Source of the DNA: Dipodascopsis uninucleata var. uninucleata
Taxonomy: Eukaryota; Ascomycota; Lipomycetes; Lipomycetales; Lipomycetaceae
Reading direction: 5' to 3'
Assembly: GCA_030568195.1 (NCBI GenBank)
Contig: JAJLTO010000013.1
Span: 124,001-188,000 of the forward strand
Length of the DNA stretch: 64,000 bases
Shown: positions 54,444 through 64,000 of the stretch, piece by piece
How positions within the stretch are numbered: the first letter of the stretch is position 1
Layout of the letters: each line of letters opens with the position of its first letter
The notes under the pieces: generated by a model
Told to the model about the DNA's origin: nothing
Database searches by the model: none
What the model saw: only the letters and a program-made list of their open reading frames with translations
Made by a program: the position numbers and the translations under genes

Positions 54444-56614
54444 CTAAATTGTATCCCACATCCATGCTGACTGCCATCGTCTAATTGGTCGCGTCTCTTC
54501 GAGCTCAATAGCTCGTCTTAGAGCCTCACGAACATGTAAGTCGGCGCCGATACTCTCATATGCGGTCCCCAAGAGCATCCAAGCTTCAGTGCAGTCCCAG
54601 CCTTCGAGATTAGTGCAGCTCTCTAACAAAACGCAAGCACGATCTCGAGCCATTGGTTGTTCTTTATCCGGAAGATTTAATAAAATGTTCGAGAGACCTA
54701 CAATTGCTGGATGATAGTCGATAGATACCGTGAGTGCGGCCTCGAAAGCTTCAATAGCATCAGCCATCTGGCCCTGCGCTTGCATTAAAAATCCTCTCTG
54801 CAAATCATTAGCTAAATAAAATTATAATCAGTCATTTAGTTCATTTCTCTTACCTCAGTAAATGTGTCTTCTTTTGCACCTCCCATTCTAGTAGCTTCTC
54901 CTATAGATGTAGCAGACTCAGACCACTTGTCGTATCTCCGAAACAAGCCAGCAAGATTAAGCCATATTTCGCGAAGGCACATCATACTAACTTCCTTTAA
55001 TTCAGCATCATCAGTAGACATACTGTTGCGAAGTACGCGATTCGCACCGCCTTTGTTTCGCTCAATAATACTTGCGGCAGTTACAAACTGCTTGGAAGTA
55101 GTAGATCTTCTAGACATTGTCGAAGCATCTGAGAGCCGTCGTCTTAAAGATTTAGGAAAAATCAGACTCTTTTTTGATAACAAACTGCGAGGTCCAGGTG
55201 ATTTCGCACCAGTATCTAAGCTTGAAAGAATTTCAGGTGACAAGTTCGACGGCGCTATCAGGTCCTGGGAAATTTTGTCAACTATCTTTGATGAGGCTTG
55301 CTCATTTGAAGGCGTAACAAGATTAGAAGAATCGGCCATAGATAGATTAGACTCATTTGACAATGTTGTTATTATAGGAGCTTGGGCAATAGGAGCGACA
55401 GCACTTCTTTTCTTTTCTGAGTCAGATATCTTTTCAAGGTCATTCGTGCTATTGTTCGCTGATTTCGGAAATGCTATGGCTGACGTGGATGCTTCATGTA
55501 TTTGTGACTCGACTGTATCTTCATCCCAGGTAAAAAGATCATTGTACGCGTTGAACACGCTCTCAGATACGATATTAAGAGCGGCCTCAACACCATCCAT
55601 GGCTTCTACCAATGCTACCTCTGATAACCGTAATTGTATAACCATCCTCTTTTCCTCTAAGGACAATCGTCTCCGCGAATCCCCCAATAGGCCATAGACT
55701 GCCTTTTCACAGACAGACATTGCTTTTTCATATTCTTGGCGCGTAGATAATAACAGAGCTAAAACATGCGAAACCCCAAGATGATTACTGCCGAGTGCAA
55801 GAGCCCGCTCAGCTATCGACAAAGCGAGATCGACATCTTTCATCAAGAATCCTGATAAGATACTGAACATATAAAGAGCTTCAATGTTAGACTCATCTAA
55901 CGTGACTGCCTTCTCAAAAGCTTCTTGAGAAGCTGTAATAGCTTGATCTCTTTTTCGACGGTTCAGGGCACCTTGAGCCACAAACATATATGTAGCACCT
56001 ATCGCGGACCAGCCATTAGATAATATCGCATCCTTTGAATTTTCAGTCACAGAGAAGCCATTTGTATGTCCATTTGAGCTTCGTCCATTCTGTAATTCAT
56101 TAACTGCTACCAGAGACACACTACCCGTCTTTGACTCAGAAATGCTGATCCATTCCTTCAGGGTTGCTGAGAGTTTAGCTGCTTTCTCATGATCTTTGAG
56201 ACGTTTTATTATCATCATAATTCCTTCACTTGTGACTTCAACAATAACCAATTCATTGTCTATATCAACAAATACCGAACCTTTCTCCGCTCTGACTCGT
56301 CCCTTAGCCGCAATATCTAAATACGATTCCAACGCTCGTGTAGCATCTACGTAGTTTCCCAAGCCCGCCAACACTCTCATCAAGCATCGCAGTATTTGCT
56401 GCGAGTGGTATGTCTTTGCAGAGGCTTTAAATAGAAAGTCAGCCAATGCCCTGGCTTGTACTCTATCGCTACCACCACGTTTGGTCCATGCTGCAACCGA
56501 TGATTCTGCATATGCTATCAAATTAGGATCGTTGTGTTCTCCTGCCTTCGGAAACCGAGCTGCTCGGAGGATATTAGCTGCCGTTGCCGGATCAAAGCTC
56601 TGCAGCGGCGTCAT
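54444..56614 (-). CDS. YPP1: YPP1/TTC7-like TPR protein, short at the N-terminus
   Basis: Ypp1 links the PI 4-kinase Stt4 to Efr3 at plasma membrane patches. Two exons, 56614-54854 and 54797-54444, encode 704 residues. The 56-nt intron starts GTAAGA; splicing joins DTFTE to RGFLMQAQGQ. The frame runs a little upstream but the first ATG is at 56614. TPR-like helices occupy about 190-320 and 540-704. ILRAARFPKAGEHNDP near the start and WMLLGTAYESIGADLHVREA with RRAIELEETRPIRRW at the end match fungal Ypp1 proteins. A Ser/Asn-rich insert at about 375-520 looks disordered. Other fungal Ypp1 proteins have a few hundred residues before the ILRAARFPK block. Here that part is missing, and only 332 bp separate this start from the divergent TRM61 gene. 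So either the gene is truncated or the N-terminal part lies elsewhere. Confidence 0.82.
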
Positions 56615-56946
56615 TTCGACCGTTAGATTGATCAAAATGAAAGCCTATATTATCTCCGAATAATTCTGTTTACTTGATTAGGCCGAAACTGTTAAATGGT
56701 TTTGCAATCTTGAAAGATTAGAGATCTCTAAAGAGGCCGGCAAAGGTACGAACTTCCTCAGTAAAAATTAGTAGACATTCATTGAATGCGCCACACATTA
56801 TTATCAAATTGCACCAGCCTCATGGATATGTGGCTAAACGCTCTTGGTTAAAATATTTTTTTAAAGAATTAAAGTGAGCAAGAACTGTTAACATATATCG
56901 ATTTAAAAAGAAATACTGGAGCGTATATGCATTCTAATAGCTTAAA
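56615..56946. promoter_or_regulatory. Divergent upstream region of YPP1 and TRM61
   Basis: A 332-bp AT-rich gap between opposite start codons. It has no frame that could encode the missing YPP1 N-terminus. Confidence 0.45.
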
Positions 56947-58239
56947 ATGGACTTCGAAAATGATTTGAGATCTATTGGAAGCATTAAAGCTGACTCAGAA
57001 ATGTCTGACTCGGAGAGAAATATTGCTAAGGAAGCCAAATCACCATTTGTGGAGTTCGACAAGACAATTTCACGAGACAGTTTAGTGCTGGCATGGCTGA
57101 CTCGAGACAATACGAAGCCAATTCGCCCAAAAGAAGGAGAAGCAATGCATACTAGATTTGGTTCCTTTAAGCATGATTCTATGATATCTGCTAGATATGG
57201 AATGCAGCTTCCCTCGTCATCGGCTACTAAGGCTGGATTCATTCACCTACTTCATCCAACACCTGAGCTTTGGAGTCTTTCACTTCCTCATCGAACGCAG
57301 ATTGTTTATACACCAGATGCTAGCTTCATTGTCCAAAAGCTGCGTATACGTCCAGGCACGAGAGTAATAGAAGCTGGAACTGGTAGTGGGAGCTTTACAC
57401 ATGCTTTTGCGAGAACAGTAGGTAATACTGGAAGAATATGGACATTTGAATTTCATAAGCCACGCTTTGAAATGGCGAAGCAAGAGATTGAGGAGCACGG
57501 ACTTACTAACATAGTCAAATGTTTTCATGGGGATGTATGCACCAATGGTTTCATTAGAATAAATGAAGAAGATAGTTTGAATACTGAAGAAGCAGATGCA
57601 TCTGCTGTTTTTCTAGATCTTCCTTCGCCTTGGCAAGCTATTCCTAATCTTAAAGACGTAATAACAAAGAAGAGAATGACCCGTATATGCTGCTTTTCAC
57701 CGTGCATGGAGCAGGTTCAACGTACTATAGAGTCTCTACAACAAAATGGCTGGCTTGATATAGAAATGATTGAAATCAGCTGCAAGCGCTGGGAAGCTAG
57801 AAAAGAAATGATTCGTAAACCGGAGGATGCGGTTGAGAGACTGCGAGATATTAAACGACGACGAATAGAGGGTTTAAAGAGAAGGAATGAGAAAATTAAA
57901 GAAGAAGAAAAGATATTGCCGGCGTCTGATAATATAGCAAATGATAATAACGATTCTGCTACTGTTATGTCGGAGGAAGATCATATTAGTGCGAAGCGAA
58001 AACTGGGCCATATATTGGGAAGTTCAAACTCTTCAGTACAAGCCAATGATTCAGCTGATGAAAGACTACTCAAACCGTATTTACCTGCTGAATTCAATCC
58101 CTGGGGAAAGGGTAAGCGTATTCGTGAGGGAGAGGAAGGTTATGAATGGAAGCAGGTCTCGAAGGTTGAACAGGAGATTAAGAGTCACACGTCATATCTT
58201 ACATTTGCATACCTTCCCCCTCCACTATCTATTGAATGA
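56947..58239 (+). CDS. TRM61: tRNA (adenine-58-N1) methyltransferase catalytic subunit
   Basis: Catalytic subunit of the Trm6-Trm61 complex (yeast Gcd14) that makes m1A58 in tRNA in the nucleus. Single exon, 430 residues. FGSFKHDSMISARYGMQL and KAGFIHLLHPTPELWSLSL are the family N-terminal blocks. The AdoMet-binding motif I reads VIEAGTGSGSFTH (about 140-152), followed by FEFHKPRFEMAKQEIEEHGL. FLDLPSPWQAIPN is the catalytic DxPxPW motif and CCFSPCMEQVQRT the next conserved block. The C-terminus ends in FAYLPPPLSIE. Two features are unusual in degree: an extra acidic N-terminus of about 45 residues and a charged insert of about 100 residues (about 295-400) between conserved blocks, both common in fungal members. 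Confidence 0.95.
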   Translation: MDFENDLRSIGSIKADSEMSDSERNIAKEAKSPFVEFDKTISRDSLVLAWLTRDNTKPIRPKEGEAMHTRFGSFKHDSMISARYGMQLPSSSATKAGFIHLLHPTPELWSLSLPHRTQIVYTPDASFIVQKLRIRPGTRVIEAGTGSGSFTHAFARTVGNTGRIWTFEFHKPRFEMAKQEIEEHGLTNIVKCFHGDVCTNGFIRINEEDSLNTEEADASAVFLDLPSPWQAIPNLKDVITKKRMTRICCFSPCMEQVQRTIESLQQNGWLDIEMIEISCKRWEARKEMIRKPEDAVERLRDIKRRRIEGLKRRNEKIKEEEKILPASDNIANDNNDSATVMSEEDHISAKRKLGHILGSSNSSVQANDSADERLLKPYLPAEFNPWGKGKRIREGEEGYEWKQVSKVEQEIKSHTSYLTFAYLPPPLSIE

Positions 58240-58507
58240 ACTTGGCTATTCTATCCAACAGCACATGTATATAAAGCTAATTCCGTATAGCACAGATATA
58301 GTTGATTAATAATACTTTGAGTTGTTATCAGTGATTATTCACTTTATGCGGAGATGATATTTGTTTATATTTACTTCTTAAGAGTGTATGATATAAAATG
58401 AAGTAGATGCATTTAATAAAATTCAAAACTATTCTAATATGGCTGATCACATAGAGACTCTAGATATTCTCATGAGTCTCTCGTTAAGAATCACGCTATG
58501 GCTAGTG
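58240..58507. other. Short convergent gap
   Basis: 268 bp between the stops of TRM61 and the large acidic protein gene; AT-rich, nothing seen. Confidence 0.4.
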
Positions 58508-61500
58508 TTATTGCTCCGTAGAAGTAGGGACCTCATTGTTGACTCCACGCTCAGAGCTCCCTTCCTCTGTAATCCCAGAAACAATCTTAGTTTCGTCATC
58601 AATATCCAGGACTTCAATATTGTCTGTAACTTCGTTAACGACGTCACTATGAACATCATCCGATGAAGATTTCAGAATACACTCTCTCAGGTCATTTTGT
58701 TCGGGATTATCACTCTCTTTCGTCGGTTCAACTTCTACCGTCGCATCAACAAGCTCATTCTGCACTCCAGACTTTTCTTCAACTTCCACTTCCTTCCCAC
58801 CCTCTTCTTCAACGTTTCCCTGTTCGTTAGGTTCGTTTTCCTCTTCTTCGTGCTCCTTGTGCTCTTCTTCCTCTTCTACCCGTTCGTTAGGTTCGTTTTC
58901 CTCTTCTTCGTGCTCCTTGTGCTCTCCTTCCTCTTCTACCCGTTCGTTAGGTTCGTTTTCCTCTTCTTCGTGCCCTATGTGCTCTCCTTGCTCATATGCC
59001 TGTTCGTTGGGTTCTCCTTCCTCTACTTGATGCTCAGGACGCTCTTCTTCCTCATCTACATGTTCGTTGAGTCCTTCCTCTACTTGATGCTCAGGACACT
59101 CTTCTTTCTCTTCTACTTGTTCGTTGGGTTCTTCTTCCTCTAATTCCCGTTCCCCGTGATATTCTCCTTCTCCTTCTCCTTCTCCTCCTCCTTCTACTTC
59201 TGCTTCTTCTCTGTCATCGTGCACTTTGGAATACTCTTCCTTCTCCTTGTCTTTTTCTCCCATCTCCATATCTTTTTCGCTTATCTCAACATAATCATTA
59301 GATATATCGGTACTTTCAGTCCCTTCAATTGCTGACTGTCGATGTGGTTCTACCGTCAAATGGGTAACTGCCTCATCTAATTCTGTTCTAATAGATTTAT
59401 CAGGTTTATCGACAACATCTAAAGATTTTCTTGAAAAATCACCTTCTGAACCAATTATGGTTTCTTCAAGTCCAGAAATTTTACATGATTTTACGTCTGA
59501 CTTCACTTTTGCATCGGCGACTGAAGATCCCTTATCTGGGACACCTTCTACTATTTCATCGTGCACTCCGTCATCAAAATGATGTTCCATATGCTCTTCC
59601 ATAGAATCAGATTGCGAGCAAGTTATACTTTTATCACTCGACTCTATCACTGTTAGTGCATCACTGCCCTTTAGATTGCTTATCGCAGGAATCTCATGAG
59701 TGAAAGATTCACTAGAATAATCATAAGTACCATCTGACACTTGTTCAATGACCTTCTTAGGTGTAGAGAACGAATGATCTTCAGTATTGTCCGCAGTAAA
59801 CGCCTCATTCAAATTAGTATCTGGTTCCGTTTGATCAGAAATTGATTTATCACTATTTTCTGATTCTGTTTCGTCACAAACTGGTTTATCAGACTCTGAA
59901 ATTTCAGTATCATCCATTTGAATGACCGAACTATGCTCATCCACAACATTATCAAAAATATTTTCGGCATCTACATGCTGATTATTTGCAGCAAGTTCGT
60001 CTGTAGCTGCGTCATTATAAGTGGCGTCGTCATTACTGTAGACTTTTTCAGGTTTAACTTGCATGTGAATATCCTCAAAGTTTTCTGATTTAGATTTGTC
60101 AAAAAACGCTGCATCTACGTCACGTTTGGTAGTATCATTAGTACTGAAATCTGAATCTGTAAGGACTGGCGATGCCACTTCCACATTGTCATCAGGTACC
60201 ACACGTTCAACAGACTCTGATACGTCGCGTACAATATCGCCTAGCGATTCTTTAGGAGAAAGAGTAATATTAGACTCATCAGACAAACGAGGTTCTTCTG
60301 CTGGCGATTTATCGTACTGACTTTCATTAACAGTGCCAGCAGCTGGAGGTACTAAAGACTCATCCAGGATTTCGACAGGTTCCGAATTTTCACTAACAGG
60401 TAACATATTGACGTCGCGTTTATCAATGACTCCATCAGAGTCTGCTTCACCTTTCAAGCCTTCATCTGCAACATCATTCCTTTCCTTCTCGGCAGCCTCC
60501 GCAGCAGCGGCAGCCTCTGCTTCTGCAAGTGCTTTTCGACGAGCTTCTCTTTTAGCACGAAGTACAGCTCTATCCTCCTCTTCAATTTCTTCCTGTAATT
60601 TACGAAGCATAGCTTCAATATCGTCCTCTGTGTGTTCTTCAGGATCTTCCACAATTTCTTCTGTGGATTCACCTTCAAATTCATTGCTGATCTTAGCTTG
60701 TCCAAAACCGCCGTCAATTATGTTTTTTGAAGCTTCGGATGAAAAATCGATTTCATTTTCATCAACCGGTGTTTCAATTTCTGTCGACTTAGCAAGCAGC
60801 ATAGAAGAGGTCTGCTTCTGCGTCAAAATTGAGAAATCATCATCTTCATCTATTTCGCTCGAAGTTTGTTCAACTTTCTGGGATTTACTATCAGTCATTG
60901 GTATTCCAACATTTTCACTCGATACACTATTGGCTTCTGTACTTGGCTCATCTAGATAGTTTGCGGAAAATCTAAATCGAGCGCTGTCATTAGACGATGT
61001 TGTGGCCGAGACAGCACTCCCGATTCCATCATCTAGATAATCCGGTAGTACAGATTTCGATCCCGAAATGGTTCCAGGAACTGTGAAGGAATTAGTAATT
61101 GGTAGGGCTAATGATGGACCAGCAGGAAGAGTCGGTGAAGTGGAATCTGGTAATTTATCATCCTCGTAGTCTAGATCGATAAGACCTTTCTCCTCAGAGA
61201 CGCTAGGTTTCTGTCTATAACCACCTAACAAATCTTCATAAGACGACTTTCTAGAATCTAGATCCGAAATATAAGGGAGTAAATTAGTCCCTCTTGGAGT
61301 ATTTGATCTAGAGTTACCACTTCCGAGATACTCGCTTAATTTCGCGTCTAAAGAGCCATAGCTCTTGTTATCCTTTGAAGTGGTTAACAAGGAATCATGA
61401 CGAGTTAGAGATCGGCCAAACGATGCTCCTTCATAAAGACCACTAGATACACTGCTGGTAGAAGACAATCCCTTTCCATAACGCGTATCTATATCTTTGT

Positions 61501-62482
61501 ATATGTAAGAAGGAACTGCAGAATCTTTAAATCCTCTAGAGTACCCAGAACTTGACAGAGCAATGTGGAAAGTCGATAGTGTTGGCTTTCTCAAACTATC
61601 AAGTCGTAATGGGCGATTTCGTAGTTCTAGAGGGGGTTTTGGTGGCAACGGCGGACCAGGAGGAGAAGGCGAAGAAGATCTTGCAGCAATAGCTGGTTGC
61701 TGAGCCTGTATAGCATTTTGAACGCTCATAGAAGTATTTCCAGATTTTGTTTCATAAGAACTATATCCTTGAGGAAAGTCATACTGCGTATTATACTTAT
61801 CGATGTTCGTCGTAGATGAGTTCTGCCTATTCAAAGAGCTTGCCGGTCTTATAAAAGAGCCATCTATCGACGAACTAGGCTGAGATATCGATGCTTCTGG
61901 AGATGATACGGAAGGCTCGGGCATTCTCGAAGGCGAAGCGATCAGTGGGGCTGCTACAGGTACAGTAGCCATAGACGATGCCAAGGAACTTATAGCTGCC
62001 ATGTCCAATGCAGAACTAGAATCATGCTCATGCATACGACCATCCATATAGGTTGGTTTCAAAAGATGAACATCGGTGTCAAGATACCCTGGAGCAGTAT
62101 GACGCTTCTGCATCGTATCCTGATAACTCATATTACGTTCCCATTGCGCGAATTGTTCCTGAGCCACTTTATGTCTTTCTAAAGCTACTCGTTCTTGTTC
62201 CTTGACAGATCTGGCAATACGCTCCACATCAGAAAAAAGCCCAGATGACGACGGTGGAAGTGTACGAGGCAATGGGATGTACGAAGAGGGTAGAGTGACC
62301 GGTTGAGGGATGTTTAGAAAAGGTGATATTGTCAGCGGAATCTGCGACAAAAATGAGTGAGCTATTGTAACATATTAAACAAGAGTCAGTACTGCATTCA
62401 AATTAATATCGAATTATATCCAAAGAATTACACAACGTATTGGAAAGCTGTCATTAAGTAACTTACTTGCTGCGTCAAGCAT
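58508..62482 (-). CDS. Large acidic, mostly disordered protein with a 20-residue repeat
   Basis: I do not recognise the family. A 16-nt first exon (62482-62467) and one long exon (62361-58508) encode 1289 residues. The 105-nt intron starts GTAAGT, has TACTGAC as branch site and ends AATAG. Splicing gives MLDAATHSFLSQIPLTISPF, which supplies the only upstream ATG in frame. Residues about 45-90 form a charged helix (VERIARSVKEQERVALERHK). A long Ser/Pro-rich part follows with the poly-proline segment SPSPPGPPLPPKPPLE, a possible SH3 or WW ligand. A coiled-coil stretch (DDIEAMLRKLQEEIEEEDRA, then an Ala-rich helix) lies near 580-630. The last 550 residues are very acidic, with Glu-rich 20-residue repeats built on EEENEPNERVEEE encoded at 58821-59150. 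The layout suggests a cytosolic scaffold; this is inference. Confidence 0.8.
58821..59150. repeat. 60-bp minisatellite inside the acidic protein gene
   Basis: Three units of exactly 60 bp, 58821-58880, 58881-58940 and 58941-59000, are nearly identical; I count two differences between units 1 and 2 and six between units 2 and 3. More diverged units follow at 59001-59060 and 59061-59117 (57 bp). The period is a multiple of three, so the frame is kept and each unit encodes about 20 residues on the minus strand. Confidence 0.9.
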
Positions 62483-63341
62483 CCTGATTTAGTCGTCGAA
62501 ATATGTCATACCAGTTGAGTTAAGATCAGAGTTGCGTCCTCGTCAAGACAGTTATCGAGAATTTAACCAATATACTAAATCTGACACTTATCGTATACTC
62601 TAAGGTCTAGAACTAAGGCACGTCCTGAATATCTTATATTGACTTTCGTTAGTGCAGATGAATTCAGTGTTGAGACCAAGTGATACGACAAGGAAGATAA
62701 TAATAACAGTTACCCTGTAATCTAAAATGTAATGCTACAGAATCTAGATGTCGTTCTTTAACCCCCAGAGCAAACGATTCTGTAGCATAGAATAGCGACA
62801 GTGAAATACGGCCTTATAATATTTCTTAGCAATTTCTCATGCTCCTTTGATTACAATGTTCACTTATTATATCGGTAAGAGCCTATTGCTATTCTAACTC
62901 TGTTCGTGCATTTGCGCAGTTTGATTACTCGAATGAAGTACTTAGTATTCTTGATTTTTATATTACTAATATATTACAAAATACTTGCTTACCCTATTAC
63001 AATCGCGAAGGAAAAAAAATAGAGGAATATATACATACTCCTTTCTTTTGTCCTATTCATATCACTTTTCAGTGCCAGTTTCTGCGTTTTAGAATTATTC
63101 GTTTGAGTTCTTCTCGGAGGTTTATAATAGACATTAATTTCAGTATTATACTTGTTCAAATATAGAAGGTACTGTTTTATTATATATATGCAGTGTGAAA
63201 GTTGGGTACATTAGATATAAATTTTACTGAAAAATTCTCTTTCATATGAATACTGTTTTGACATCATAAATCAGCTAACGCTGTATTAAATCTTGTGATT
63301 TAGAGGAACATTAAAGTTGATTATAGAATACTATTTGGAAA
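62483..63341. promoter_or_regulatory. Divergent upstream region of the acidic protein gene and CTP synthase
   Basis: 859 bp of AT-rich DNA between opposite start codons, with TATATATA near 63180. No gene is seen. Confidence 0.45.

Positions 63342-64000
<659 letters not shown>

Overview
The window is nuclear DNA from an AT-rich ascomycete fungus. The evidence is 21 spliceosomal introns that I could place by restored reading frame. They are short (about 49-158 nt), start mostly with GTAAGT, GTATGT or GTAATT, and usually carry a CTAAC/CTAAT/CTGAC-like branch site close to the acceptor. Two intact nuclear tRNA genes and fungal-specific proteins (AUR1, HEM1, MIM1, TIM54, MID1, ERF4, KRE2/KTR) agree with this. 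CTG encodes leucine at conserved leucine positions (alpha-actinin, aldo-keto reductase), so the CUG-reassigned yeast clades are excluded. Having both alpha-actinin and an Iec1-type INO80 zinc-finger protein points away from the budding-yeast crown and towards Taphrinomycotina or another early branch. I cannot name the species.

Layout. 1.6-3.1 kb: bacterial-type citrate synthase. 3.6-4.3 kb: an unknown glycosylated one-pass membrane protein. 5.1-9.2 kb: two paralogous MFS drug/polyamine transporters, head to head. 9.9-11.0 kb: aldo-keto reductase. 11.9-12.9 kb: T5orf172/Mug113-like protein. 13.0-18.2 kb: COQ8, ERF4, HEM1. 19.8-25.9 kb: MID1, an unknown 440-residue protein, alpha-actinin. 27.3-29.8 kb: LCAT-like hydrolase. 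30.0-30.3 kb: tRNA-Phe (with intron) and tRNA-Arg. 31.3-38.4 kb: two AUR1-like inositol phosphorylceramide synthases in the same orientation around a 4.4-kb gene-free gap. 40.4-43.3 kb: a membrane protein of unknown function. 44.0-45.3 kb: KRE2/KTR mannosyltransferase, followed by a GC-rich gene-poor island. 47.3-58.2 kb: a compact block of PRP45/SNW, OXA1, MIM1, IEC1, TIM54, YPP1 and TRM61. 58.5-62.5 kb: a large acidic protein with a 60-bp minisatellite. 63.3 kb to the edge: CTP synthase, cut by the window end.

Most genes are housekeeping. Several act in mitochondria (COQ8, HEM1, OXA1, MIM1, TIM54). Others act in the secretory route and cell surface (AUR1 pair, KRE2, MID1, YPP1, ERF4). I found no CRISPR array and no recognisable transposon or virus-like element. 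I found nothing I would call a new multi-gene system. The most notable oddities are the SNW protein with an RS-rich tail and an SKW core, the AUR1 pair, the intron present in only one MFS twin, the short YPP1, and the minisatellite protein.
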